From contig QRDG01000026.1 in NCBI GenBank assembly GCA_012064385.1, positions 203,723 to 267,722 on the forward strand: a stretch of 64,000 nt of DNA, in the 5' to 3' direction. Position 1 is the stretch's first letter; the number at the start of each line of letters is the position of its first letter. Source of the DNA: Puccinellia tenuiflora. Lineage: Eukaryota > Streptophyta > Magnoliopsida > Poales > Poaceae. The notes beneath the pieces are model-generated. The model worked only from the letters and a program-made list of their open reading frames with translations, was not told the origin of the DNA and searched no databases. Of this stretch, positions 31,035-42,899 are shown piece after piece. Position numbers and translations under genes: made by a program.

Positions 31035-34000
31035 TGTAGCGCCCCGACCCCGGAATTATACAGAGAGGCTATGTAGTCAACACAACCATCAATGTATAAA
31101 ACAAAGATCGAGACTTGTGGAACAGAACTGGCACAAAGCATGACTCTACGACACAAAACATTTATATAGCAACTCATATAACGAGAAGAATACAAATATT
31201 ACAAACAAAAGGATCACAGATCCAACAATTCATCAAGCGGAAGCGGGTAGTGTTGTCTAACAACAAGAAGCAAATAGATGGCCTAAGAGGCCTACAATAA
31301 ACATCACCCAAGCCAGCTTGTTCCACGGTCCCAAGCTGCCACCTGGGAACCCCAGACTAGTAGTCGACGTCAACGAAGAAACCACCTAGTCGCTCGGTGT
31401 CGTCCTCCTCTGAAATACAAAATCATAGAGGCAGCAAAGAGAGACTGAGTACGATGTACTCGCAAGTTTAGTAGGGCGATATAGGCCCCATGACTGACGG
31501 AGGCTCTAAAGCTGTTTATGTATTTCTTTTGCATAAAGCTAATTTTAATAGACCGAAATATAAAATGACACAAGGCATTCGTCTACTCAGAATATTTTTA
31601 TAAACGGGGTAAGAGAGTAAACATTTGTCACCTTCGGTTCTCGACGAACCTACTCACAACCATCACCACTCATCTCACACAAAGGCACTCCCTCGACTCA
31701 CCCTCGAGGAAATGAACCTTTATCTCATGTTTGTTATGCAACCTCTAGCTGCCATATCAATTAGGTTAAAAGTTATCTATGGTCTCGTATATCCGTTCCC
31801 AAGTCGTCCATAACCGCGGACACGGCTTTTCGAAAAGATTTAACCCTGCAGGGGTGTACTATTTGAAGTCGCCAGGTTCCGAGGGAATCCCAGCTCCTTA
31901 TCCATTGGTACCGTCCGGCTCACCTAGTTGGCCCTCTTCCGGGGAAGGCCGGCAAGCGGGCGCGGTTAGACCTTTACATTGCATGAGGCTTACTCAAGGA
32001 CCATCCGTGTGCGGAAGGACAGGTTAAGCGCTCTCAGCGCCCTGCCCCGCGGCCACATCCTAAACACCACCATCCTCGTTCCTTTTTCCACCCACACAAC
32101 TCACGCGCAAATGGAAAGCTCGAACTAGAGGACCCTTGACAAGCCCCTCACAAATTATTCGGTCGGTAAGGCGCCCATACACCCACCAATGGCAGCACGC
32201 TCGATCTTGGTTCTAGAGACAAGAACTCGCACCTAGGGGCTAGAGTGAGGCAAAACACCATCCCCGATGGCAACTCACCCGAACCGTCTTAGCATTTTTA
32301 ATTTAGCATCACATTCATCCACCAAGTCCGCATCATTCCATCTTCAACAACAATTATGGAAATAAACAACGGACACAACTAGTATTGCAACTAAGCATGT
32401 CTAAGCATGGATAAGCATATAACCGACAATTATAGTTCGTATCCGGCCAACACATCAACACTAGGGTTCATAGGTAGGGATACATGTGATTGGCTCGGGG
32501 AAGAGACATGCATTCATAGGATTCTATATACTTACACAAAGAGATATTTGAACCGCATGCAATATTATGGTGGATAAAATAATTTGATCAAAACATAGGA
32601 TGCTAGATGCCAAGAAGGTTAGGTTATCTCTTGCCTTGCTGCCGGGTAGCGTAGTATTGCTCGTCGGGGTAGGAGAGGGAACCCTCGACTCCGGAATCTA
32701 TCGATACCCAAAGAAAAATACAAAGCACACATAAATCACACGAAACACAAGATGCAATGCTCAATCACATGATGACATGTCAAGTTGATGCAAAGATATC
32801 ATTATATAAATTAAAAGCAAAATTAAATGAGGAGCCAAATAATTAGTGCAATTATTTGGAAGCAACCCCATATTTATCTTAATGGCCACATTCCTTATCA
32901 AATATTAATTTATTAGAGAGGTGGCTCAATTATGCATGAACATGACATGAATGGATAGGTTTCGTTCTTCCGATCATTTTGGTACTTTATTTGTAATTTT
33001 TGGAGTACCGATGAATAAATGACAAATTAATTGAATAAATGAATTTAATTCATTTAAACAAGTCATGAATAACATCAAATAAAAGTTTGTGATCATGAGG
33101 TGATAAGTGCATGGTTGGATAGCATTTGACATGTTGATCACTTTGATATTTAACTCAAAATTTTTGGACAAATAATTAATAAGTTATGAATTTTCCTAAT
33201 TTGGGATTATTTAACCCATTTTAGGAATTCTTAAGTAACAGCAAAATTATTTAAAAAAAAGGGCAAAACAATGTTTCCAAAAGATGGCAAATGTTTTTCT
33301 AAACACTTCGGTATTTTATTTGCCCAATTTGAAGTATTATTCAAATAGATATGAATTATTTAACATTTCAAATCATTTTCCAAATTTGCAGAAAACACTG
33401 TTGCGGGCCGGCCTGTAAACCGGCCCAGACCGGGGTGCAGGCCGGGGAGGTGCCAGAAGCCTCCGGCCTCTGGACCGGCCCAGTCCGGGGTTTAGGCCGG
33501 GCCCATGCCCGAAGGAGCCGGCCTCGTGGCCGGCCCAGGCCGGGTCAAGGGCCGGGGAGGCATCGGAAGCCTCCGGCCTGTTGACCGGTTTCGGCCGGTG
33601 CCCAGGCCGGGCACGGTGACCGCGTCGAGCGCGCGTGCGAGGACGCCGGCGGCGACCACGACCGAGAAACGGCGGAGAGGGAGGGAGAGAGGGCGCAAGG
33701 GGAGAGCCAGAACGGGGTAGCTCACCTCGACGCGAACCGGGCGCGGAGCGGCTGGGGATGGCCGGCGGCGGCCGAAGGAAGCTCGGCGGTCGTCGGGCGG
33801 GTGCGGCACCGTCGATGACGCGGGCGACGATTGGAGCGTCCCCGGCTCGATTCTGGGCGCCAGGAGGGAGAGGAGGAAGTGGGGAAGTTGGAGGCGGCGT
33901 CGGCTTGTCCCGGGGAGCTCCAGTTGCGGCGGAATCGACGACGGCGACGGCAGTATTGCGGAGAGCACGCGACGGCGGAAGCAGTCGACGACGAACGAGT

Positions 34001-35016
34001 CGATGCAGGGCCTCCCAGCTCGATTCCTTGGTCGGGCAAGGAGAGGAGGTCACGGCGAGGCTTACGGCGGCCTTCGATTTGCTCCTAGGTGGCTCTAGCG
34101 ACGGCGAGGCACGGGCGACGGCCACGGTGTCATGGCGGCCACAGAGAGAGAGGGAGAGAGCGGGGAAGGGAGCAGGCGAGCGAGGAGGGGGCAGGTGGGG
34201 GGCCTCGCATGCGTGACTAACCACCAGGCAGGGGCCTCGGAGTGGGTCACTACGGCATGGCGCGGGCGCATGGCGCCAGCGCCCATGTCGCCACTGTCGC
34301 CACTGTGAGAAGGAGAGGGAAGGAGAGGGACTGACAGTGGGGGGCCACTGTCAGACATTTGTTATTTTTGCAATTTCCTTTTTCAATTAAACCCAATAGC
34401 ACTTTAGGGATTTTATTGAGGCTTTTAAACATTTTCAAAAATTCTGGGAAAATTCACAGAGGCTCCCCATAATATTTATCACCTCCACAAAATTTGGGGT
34501 TGCAAAATAAAATGTTTTGGCCATGATTTGTTCACAGGGTTTTAATTGAAGGCATTTTTGAGATCTCCCAAAATTCATTTAATTGAAGCACTTAAACATT
34601 TCCAAAAATACTGAAAATATTCATGGAGGCTCTTAATATATCAAAGAAGCTCCCCATAGTTTTATTTTGAATTTACGGAAAGTTGATCTTGGTTCCAAAA
34701 ATAGAATTGGGTTAAACCAAATTGAAATTCTCAATTTTATATCTTTGCTTGTCAATAAATGAATTTTGGCAAATAGGGTTATAGGAGAAATTTGGAACTT
34801 CCTGAACAATTTGGAAATTCAAAATAATTTGGTTTGGCCATTTTGGGCAATGCATGTAGTTTGGAAATTTAGGAAGGGTTTTGGCTTCCCTTGTTTCAGC
34901 TTCCAATTGTTGCTTTATTTTAGTTTAGCAAATTTTAGATGGATGCCATGATGCAATGCACAATAAAAAGTGAAAATTTGGCCCGTATTTTAGGGTACCA
35001 AATCTGGGCTGTTACA
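31035..35016 (-). repeat. 5' LTR of the LARD-type element (3982 bp)
   Basis: In minus orientation it runs TGTAACAGCCC to GGGGCGCTACA. It contains the 49-bp block shared with the element at 1-6062 (here 31808-31856), four 55-bp tandem units (33410-33630) and a GC-rich stretch with a 283-codon minus-strand frame (33373-34224) of proline- and arginine-rich low complexity, which I read as leader sequence and not a gene. Confidence 0.93.
33410..33630. repeat. 55-bp tandem repeat, four units, in the 5' LTR
   Basis: Counterpart of the array at 27295, with unit starts at 33410, 33465, 33520 and 33575. Confidence 0.85.
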
Positions 35017-35021
35017 GTCGG

Positions 35022-35574
35022 CGGGAGGGTTCCCGTCCTATTTTTAGCTAGTTGCATCGTCTTCTTCGTGATGGTGGGGTCCTTGCACCCTATCTCCGCT
35101 CCGGGCGTGCCATATATCTCTTCCTCCATCCACCTTTTGCACTGGGACCATGCCTTTTTCTCTTGAGATCCCACCTCATGCCACACTGACAAGTTGCAGA
35201 GCAGCTCTTCATAGTCCGAGCCTACGTGGAAGGTAGTAGGCCGAGGCTATGTGTTGGCCATGCCTTAGAAACCCGAGTATTTCTGACATCTAGGTTGTCA
35301 ATCGATCGATGTTAATTTCGAGTACTAATCTTGCTTCTGCACATTAGCGAGTACCCGCCAGAGTTTGGCGCCGAATTTACAGACATGAGCGTGAACATGA
35401 AGTTGACAGGCTAGAGTTGTGGTGTAATAAGTAGTGTTCGTGTGTGTCTGTTTAGTGTATGGATTAGTTACTTCGATGTGTCAATTTGTCTTCATTCAAC
35501 AACGGAGTAGAAGCAGCAACACAGAGTGATGGAGGGGTGAGGACGGCCACACACCTTTGACTTGCTACATTATC
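35022..35574. other. Intergenic sequence right of the LARD-type element
   Basis: A minus-strand frame (start 35192) runs to the insertion point and is cut by it; its 58 residues match nothing I know, and after conceptual removal of the element the frame stops within a few codons. The rest shows nothing recognisable. Confidence 0.4.
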
Positions 35575-35591
35575 AACTACTGTACATGCCA

Positions 35592-35916
35592 AGATCGAGT
35601 CAGTGGCTCGATGGTTGGGTGAGGCAGTGGCCAACCCACCCACCGCGGGTTCGTCCCTGGGATCATCCCCGATGTCTCATCAGGGACTTTTCCCTGAATA
35701 AATTCGCAGGTACCTTACATACGTCTGCACATCACAGGAGAGGACGACGTGCCCGCCGTTCTCAGGGTCCAGGCTTCGGAAGTCCTTCAAGACGTGTTAG
35801 GGATATGCTGAAGTTCTAGGATGACGCATAGTGGGATGTGTGAGTGGTGTGCATGGATGTTGTGTGTGTCTCTGAACAGATATTACAATTTGTACCGTAG
35901 AGAGGCTAAAAAAAAA
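35592..35916 (+). mobile_element. tRNA-derived SINE (325 bp) with 17-bp target duplication
   Basis: A perfect duplication AACTACTGTACATGCCA flanks the segment (35575-35591 and 35917-35933). The head has an A-box-like TGGCTCGATGG (35604-35614) and a B-box-like GGTTCGTCCC (35648-35657), 44 bp apart, the internal Pol III promoter layout of a tRNA. The tail is a run of A next to the right duplication. It lies about 440 bp downstream of the kinase stop codon. Confidence 0.88.
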
Positions 35917-35933
35917 AACTACTGTACATGCCA

Positions 35934-36352
35934 GAGAGCGGCTAATGCCGCATTGCCTAGCAAATGCGCCACTTACATCTCGAAACGTCAGGCTGAGGAT
36001 CATGGCTATAGCTCCTTCGACATGATTGACACAATGCACATCATTATGATTTACTCTTTCGTCACAAGCAGGTAATGATTTACCATTTTTAGACTCGCAG
36101 CAGATTACCATTGCCAAGGAGAACTTAACCAAACTATACATGGCGAGGAATATGTTAGCTTCTTTATATGGATAAGGTCCACAGCCTGCATTCGGTAGAA
36201 CATTCCTTTACAATTACGGTCGGATACCCGTCACGGCAACTTCTGCTTTCCTAATCCTATCACGGCACTTCTCTTCCATCTCAAATCAATTGATGCCCAT
36301 TTAGACAAACTACTAAATGTCCCTCCCTCCATTCGACTTCAATCTGCAGAGG
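35934..36352 (-). other. 3' flank and probable 3' UTR of the kinase gene
   Basis: Directly downstream of the minus-strand stop at 36353. No coding signal. The transcript end could not be fixed by eye. Confidence 0.45.
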
Positions 36353-39300
36353 TCAACTGACAGTTCGCCCGTAGCAGATCGAAGCAATGTACAGGTTCTT
36401 CGCCCATTTATCCTGCAGGTTTGTTCCAAGGTTATTATAGCTTGGCACAGCAACAGAATATGTGAACTATGTAATGGTAGAACCCGTGGCATTTTGTGAG
36501 CGTCTCGATGAGCAGAAGGAGGTACCTTTACATGGTTGCTGGGAAAGGCTGAGGTCCGTAGAGTTTCTTGTGTCTCGTCTACCGGTTTACGTTTTGGCTT
36601 GCTCAGGATAAAGGCGGCTTGGTCGCCAGTGGCTGCTGAACAAGTTATTCTGTAGCCATGCTCCCATCGCCGATGGATGCCTTCACTTGGATACAGGAAA
36701 TCCAACTCTACAACCTGAAATTGCATAAAGAACTTGGCCTCATAACCTAGCCGTGCTACAGTCACAGGAATGTCTATAGAAAATACAATTACATATGACT
36801 GACAAGGCCAATTTAGCATTCTAACCTGTTCAGAATAGCCCGAGTTCCTTGACATGACTACTCCCCAGCGATTTCCAGCTGTGGCCATAGATGTTACATG
36901 AAACCCTTCTTTCCACTTTTTGCTGATCCACTTGAAGGGGAATGATTCGCTAACCTTGTACGACTGTTGAGTGTAAGGAGTTCCTGCAAACATGACACAG
37001 AACGAATGTCACTATGGAAATGTCAACCTAAACAACGACAAACGGAACAGTTGGTTCAAGCTGTCAGCAGAAGTATGGCCACAAAATGGAGATTTTAACC
37101 GGCACACAAGATTAAATAAAAAACGTAAACCGCTGACCTTTGGACATTACAACCAATGAACTTCCATTGGATGCTCCAGCTATTGCTGTTATGTAGAAAC
37201 TTTTCTCCCACTGGTCCATTATCCAGTCCTATGTGTAATGCAAAAAAAGTTTAGGAATCCTCGGTCAATAATTTTTCCAGGGTACTAATGAACAATGATC
37301 ATGCATCAACAGATTGTACAGTACCTTGTGTAGAAAAACTGGTGAAAGTTCATAAAGCTGAGAACCAAAACCAGTTCCTGCATCCATAATGAGAGCCCAA
37401 AGATTTGCTGAAGAAGCCACACAACTAATGTATAGGCCATCCTCATTACCCTTTTCTATATGCTGTTGAAGCCTGTTGTCAGCCACGTTGTAATGGTACC
37501 TAACAAAGAGAATCAACATTTCTTCACTTTAATTTCCAACAACACATTGCCAAACTATTGCAGACAGTATTTGCATTAACACCAAGATGATACGATATAT
37601 CTATAATGGGCCAGATTGGAACTGAGAAGTGAGAATTCATAAAGCAAAGGTATGTATAAGCAAACAAATACGACAGGTATAGATTTGGAACAACAAGAGC
37701 AAACTGAGATCCTTAATCACTAGCAACTACAAGCACAGTTTCATCAAAATATGCAGAGAAATTTAATATTTCACAATCAATATATGTACCAGAGTAATCA
37801 GGCATAATTTTGAGTTCTTAGATGGATCTGTATTTCTGCTTATTCGAGTTACCAAGAGTCATTGTTAAGATTCACAGCTACATTGACTATTTTAATGCAC
37901 TACGATGGTCCCAACTCCAAAATCAAGTTTAGAATCTTCTAATCGGCACACGACTTCAATTGTTTCATGTTCTGTTAGTAAAATAGCAACACGGCGCAAC
38001 TAAAAAATATGTGGTATATTAGGTCTAGCCAGGCATTGCATGTTTATTACAGATAGATGGTTTAGATTTGGGTAACATGTCTAACAAGAATATCTTGTAT
38101 AAACTTAACACAATAGCATGAGAATCAGTCTATGATGACAATTAAAATTAACTGATCCGCCATCTACCCAACATCAAGTACGTCATGACGATTCTTAAAA
38201 CCGAATTAACTAGAACACTCAATCTTATCTCTAGTATTAACTCATAGATAAGGAAACAAATCATTTGTGGTATCAATTATCACATTATGCATCATCATCT
38301 ATTATATTTCAATCATTTCATGTAATTACCGCTGCTTCATCGGCCGCCTGGCATTGTAAACTGAAACCCACTGTGATGCTGGGCTCCCTAATCTAACTTT
38401 CTTCTTAGGCTGCTCATCTTCTTCATGATTTACAAGCAATCTTCCACGTTTTTGCCCCACCTACAATTTGGGTAAAAGGTTAATGACGAGACATAAAAGA
38501 AGCAAGCTAAACAATACATGCAAGTGCGAAGTACAGCAGTCCAGACCTTAAGAGCCCCATCAATTCTGATGGGCCTTGATGCAGGTGATCCAATCAAAGA
38601 ATCAAAGAGAGAAATAAGTTTGGCATACTTTGGCTCTTCATCAAACTTCATATTCATGACAGACTCAAGAAACTCTTTGAATGGAGCTGGGCAGAAACTG
38701 CATAGCATGTCCGGAGCAGTAGCCATTTTCTTTTTGCAAACAAGGAAACTCTTGGTATCTCCCTGTGTTGTTAAGAAAGTAACATTGGAATGTACTGAAG
38801 TTAGCACCAGGAAAATATCAAGAAGTTAACTAGAAAGGTATAATTAAATCTACCTGGTAGCCTTGCCAAGGCAATCTTCCTTTTACTAGGAAGATAAGTG
38901 TGTAAGCCAGTGACTCTAAATCATCCCTCCTACTACCTGTACGACCTAAATGGGCGTGTGCACTCGCATATCTAATTGTTCCTCTGGAAAAAAGAAAGAA
39001 GCCAATAAGTATCGACTAAAGAAGAACCACAGGACAAGCAACGAGTACAGAGGGAACATAACCAACCTGAAGATATCAGGCCTTTGATCATAACCAACAT
39101 GATGACCTGATGAATCTTTCCACTTTGATGCTGCACAATTCAGACAATGCCATATACAAAATGTAATCAAAGAAAAGAACGCTAATAAAGTTAGAATGAT
39201 TACAAGACTGTAACCATGAGTTATGTCATGAAATATTGTAATGAAAGGGGATCACATACTTAGAATTCATTGAGTAAATAGCCTACCTAAACCAAGATCA

Positions 39301-41504
39301 ACAAGGAAAAGCTTCTTCTCGTCAGGTGATCCAGGCAGCCCAAGCAGAAAGTTCTCCGGCTTTACATCACCATGAACAAACCTGATAAAAATAGGATGTG
39401 TTAACATAAATGAACGGCGATTTATCAGTTCAAGATAGCTTTAAGTTACCCTTTGGAATGAAACTTCTCAAGAATGGATATGGCCTCTACAGCAATGCAA
39501 GCAGCCATATGTGGAGACATCCTGTTAGAAATGTTAAATCTTTTAGTAGAGATTACAGAAGTACAACTATGAGATTAACAAAGTAATGCCAAAAGGACCA
39601 AGGGGATGCTTACGCTTGCCCCAGTGAATTCCATACATCCCAAAGACTAGGACCAAGGATATCCATAACCTGATTATTTTTTCAATAATCAATTTATTTT
39701 GCACAAAAAATCAGCTCGGCATTATAGATGATTAACTTAAGTAAACTCACAAGGATATAGTAGTCGCCCTGTCGACCCTTGTAGTGGACCGCAGGTACAC
39801 CATAGCAGCCATTGATAGTTCTTGTAAAAAAGAAGGTCAATGCACATTGATCAGAAAGCACAAAAGATAGAGAATAGTCTAAGTACAAAAGGAAGTTGAC
39901 TCTACAAAGTACATAGTACATACTGATAAACTTGCCACTCATATGGAGGGGCATAATTGCACCCTTTACTGCTTCGATGCTCAAACTTCAACGCAACCTG
40001 CATTATCATAATCCATTACCTTTGATTCATGTAACAAAGGTTTTTTTTGCATAAAATGTTTTACTGTCCAAGAGAGCAAACCTCATAGGCATCAGGACCA
40101 GTGTGGGCAGTCCCACCAGATAGTCTTCGACCAACATAGACTTGACCAAAGCCACCTTTACCTAATTTCCTGTCAGTTAGATACACTGGAGAGTTACCAA
40201 CGTGAACCTGCAGAATTGGCATGGTATTAGGAGATCCGAGTAGCATGACTGACAACTCTGACAAATAAGATACTACAAAGAGCAGAATTTTCAAGTCATG
40301 TGAAACTATGCAACAACACAATGGACTTAGATGTCGCATGTCATTATATGCAAAGATCTAGATTGGTAGGTAAAAGGGTAATTCCACAGTTTACCTCCTT
40401 CCAGGTCAATGGCTCATGTACAACTATATTCTACAAGACTTGAGGAAGTAGCATATTTTCAATGATAATCCGCTGGGTTGTGTATTGGATAGGAACGAAT
40501 TAATGGTCCTATTAACTGGGCACGCTCTGGCGCTCTATGAGTGACTGACTGTTAATGCAGGCCAGGCCATCTACTCTGGGTAGCCTTTCCCGCTAAAGGG
40601 GGTGTTTGACATTTATGGTGTTCTAAAAGAAAATATATTTTTACTACTTGGGCTATATTAACTGCTAACCTCTTTTCTAGAGCTACAACAGAAATATTTT
40701 AATAAATTGGTAGCTATTCAACCGTCACAATGTCAAATTTGCACAATGCCTTCATGACAACATTGATGAACGAATCCCCAATGCGATGGTACCATAGATA
40801 CTGCATGAAACAAAGGATATAATCCATGTACATTATAGAGTTAAATTGACATATTTATCTCATCTGTGTTTTAAACACATAGCATGAAAATCCTATGTTT
40901 ACGATTATATAACATTAACGAAAGGTCAGGTTCCATTTGTTTGTGCCATGTGAGACAAATCTAACACAACAGGAACACCCTTGGGAACATATGTACGGTC
41001 AAGGCTGCAATTGATGCATTTATTTTTGTTGAACTACTAAACCGACTGAAAACTATGTGGATTGAAAATGGCGCTCGTGAAAATAAATAATATAGAGAAG
41101 TAATACCCTCTCGGGGATTGGTGCGGTTGTTGATTCATCTTCAGCCCCGACAAGCTTCTCTGCACTTTCACCATCCATTCTCAAACCTTTACTTGCGACA
41201 CCCTCAGAAACCTTGTCTTCCTTTTGAAACTGGTCAGCAACCTTGTTCGAAGCAGGGTTCTTGGCTCAGAAACAAATGTGGGTGCTGGAACAGCTTCAAC
41301 AGGCGGGTCAGCGTCGAAGTTATTAAACTTATATGCAGGCCTTGGTGGCCCTCTTCTCCCTCTGCCCCTGACAGCAGGGATAGGAATGCGCTTCCGTGGA
41401 GCAGGTAACACCGGTTTCACAACCGGCGGCTCTGCTGGCAGTTGTTCTTCAAGCTTCCTGGACCTCAAACTTGCTAGACGCGCACTGCTTCGCAGCTGTG
41501 GCAT
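36353..41504 (-). CDS. MLK: MUT9-like / casein-kinase-1-like protein kinase, 16 coding exons, frameshift in exon 1
   Basis: Nuclear Ser/Thr kinase of the plant MLK/PPK family, known in Arabidopsis to phosphorylate histone H3 and light-signalling proteins. Exons (minus): 41107-41504, 40082-40207, 39924-39997, 39751-39820, 39614-39669, 39450-39521, 39287-39381, 39067-39130, 38854-38983, 38547-38762, 38330-38460, 37325-37499, 37138-37228, 36826-36983, 36526-36714, 36353-36412. Exons 2-16 have GT/AG borders and join in frame (568 residues). They carry the P-loop GKGGFGQVYVG, VALKFEH lysine, HGDVKPENF, DLGLA, the CK1 body and the MLK-specific C-terminal region ending ICYGRTVS. Exon 1 starts MPQLRSSAR as the family does, but one base is missing near 41260-41264: the start frame ends at 41181 while the frame that continues into exon 2 begins after a stop. 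An in-frame internal Met (MDGESAEK) could still give a protein with the whole kinase domain. Family length would be about 701. Confidence 0.9.
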
Positions 41505-42254
41505 CCTCTCCCCATGCACAACTTATTGTCAGTGTTCCAGCCGTCAGAGCACCTTCCAATCTCCACATGCGTAAAACACAGTTAAAATCATTGATCAATG
41601 CAACATAAGAAAACAGAAGTATTATCGCAAACACACATGAAAATCCATCTAACAGCTAATAATTTCATCTACAAATGTGCCGACAGCCGCCGAACTTCAG
41701 ACCAAACTTGACTAGTCGATTCACAGCCGGCAGTAACCAATTCCAGCGAGCTGGATCCTAAATCTCCATCAAGAGGCGTCCACTCCTACCCCATCCTCAT
41801 GGCCACTAACATTCACCAGGAATCGAACGCGTCAATCGGCATGGAAAATAGGGGGAAGCATCCCCATCATCCGGTGCCCCCAACAGGAGGATTTGCAATG
41901 GAGAGAAAAAAATACCCCGCCTTGCCACCAGATTACCACCAATCCGGCGCCCAATCTCCACTACCGTAGAGCCCACCCAGATCACCAACCAACTGACCAC
42001 CCCATCTCTCGCCCAAATCCGGCGCTCACACACCTGGAAACCGACCCTTCCGGTGTCCGATCAGCCGTCGGCGGCCGAATCGGGACACCGACAACCCGTC
42101 AGGCCGCGATTTACCCCAAACGGAACGCTCCCACACCGCCTGATCGCGCAGGAACACACCCAGACGCCATCCTCGGACCCAAAAAAAATTCAAAAAATAC
42201 CAACGGAAAAAAATAGAGAGATAGAGCGGGAGATCGGGACGCGGGGATGCTCAC

Positions 42255-42450
42255 ATCGACGACGCGGCGGCGAGCGGAAGGGGATGAGGAGACGGATGAG
42301 GCCCGATTCGTCGCCTCGGGAGCCGCGTGGTGGTGGTGATGGTGGTGGTGGGGGAAGGCAGGCACACGAATTGTGGAGGCGGAGCTGCTGGTCTCTCGTC
42401 TGTATCGTCTCGGCTCGTCTCTCGGCTGGCTCGCGCTGATGACGTTCCCT
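42255..42450 (-). promoter_or_regulatory. Probable non-coding first exon and promoter side of the kinase gene
   Basis: GC-rich minus-strand sequence ending at a good GTGAGC donor (42249-42254). Many MLK genes have an intron in the 5' leader, which would place the acceptor between about 41520 and 41650. The acceptor and transcription start were not identified. Confidence 0.35.
42323..42354. repeat. GTG/GAT microsatellite
   Basis: A run of GTG triplets with one GAT interruption in the presumed 5' leader of the kinase gene; it causes poly-His and poly-Val frames that are not genes. Confidence 0.8.
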
Positions 42451-42619
42451 TCCCTTCCCTGTGTGTGGGGTTGGGTTTGGGTTGGATCGCGCCCAGCCAC
42501 CTCGTCATGCGTCATGCATGGTGTCGCTGCTGCGTGGGGCCGACTGGTCAGTCGATGGAGTAAGGGCCTGGCTAGGTACGATTTTGGTTCGGATTGGAAG
42601 ATGAAAAATTGGGGGCTGT

Positions 42620-42895
42620 GGATTTGGAATGCCTACCAACCTTTGATTTGCTACCCTAAAAGAGTGCTTGATTTTGTCAACGCCTTCTTTTGCTCTCCTA
42701 CATTTTGCTTGATTTGTGCATCTTTGGAAGAGAAAGAATTGGAAGATGAAAAGATTGCTTGATTTGGAATGTCTACCAATGCTTGATTTGTCACCCTAAA
42801 AGATTGCTTGATTTGCTACCTACCCTAAAAGAATGCTTGATTTTGCTCTCCTACATTTTGCTTGATTTTGTGCATCTTTGGAAGCGAAAGAGAAA
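42620..42895. repeat. Imperfect tandem duplication of about 130 bp
   Basis: A block with TTTGGAATGCCTACCAA, GATTTGCTACCCTAAAAGA, CTCCTACATTTTGCTTGATT and CATCTTTGGAAG recurs in the same order about 125-130 bp further right, partly expanded by extra copies of the CCCTAAAAGA...TGCTTGATT phrase. It lies upstream of the kinase gene. Confidence 0.75.
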
Positions 42896-42899
42896 ATAC

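Larger units (their letters stand above)
24920..35016 (-). mobile_element. Complete non-coding long-LTR element (LARD type, 10.1 kb)
   Basis: Two 3982-bp LTRs enclose only 2133 bp. The target duplication is GTCGG at 24915-24919 and 35017-35021. The primer site and polypurine tract show minus orientation. The internal domain has no frame above 95 codons and no retroviral motif, so the element depends on enzymes from another element. I counted about 11 substitutions and two 1-bp indels between the LTRs (about 0.3%), so insertion is recent, of the order of 0.1 million years. An inverted CTCGGGACGAG just before the polypurine tract is typical of Tekay/Del gypsy 3' ends, suggesting the parent lineage. 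Confidence 0.94.

Noticed and set aside
33373..34224. 283-codon frame in the LARD-type LTR as a gene
   Set aside because: Low complexity, mirrored in the other LTR, overlapped by open frames on the opposite strand, and covering a minisatellite. Mentioned only as a low-interest observation.
34935..35192. Host exon interrupted by the LARD-type element
   Set aside because: The 58-residue flank matches nothing known, and joining the two flanks gives a stop within a few codons. Not enough to call a gene.
38851..38885. Apparent second frameshift in kinase exon 9
   Set aside because: On recount the exon is 38854-38983 (130 nt) and joins its neighbours in frame. The first impression was a counting error.
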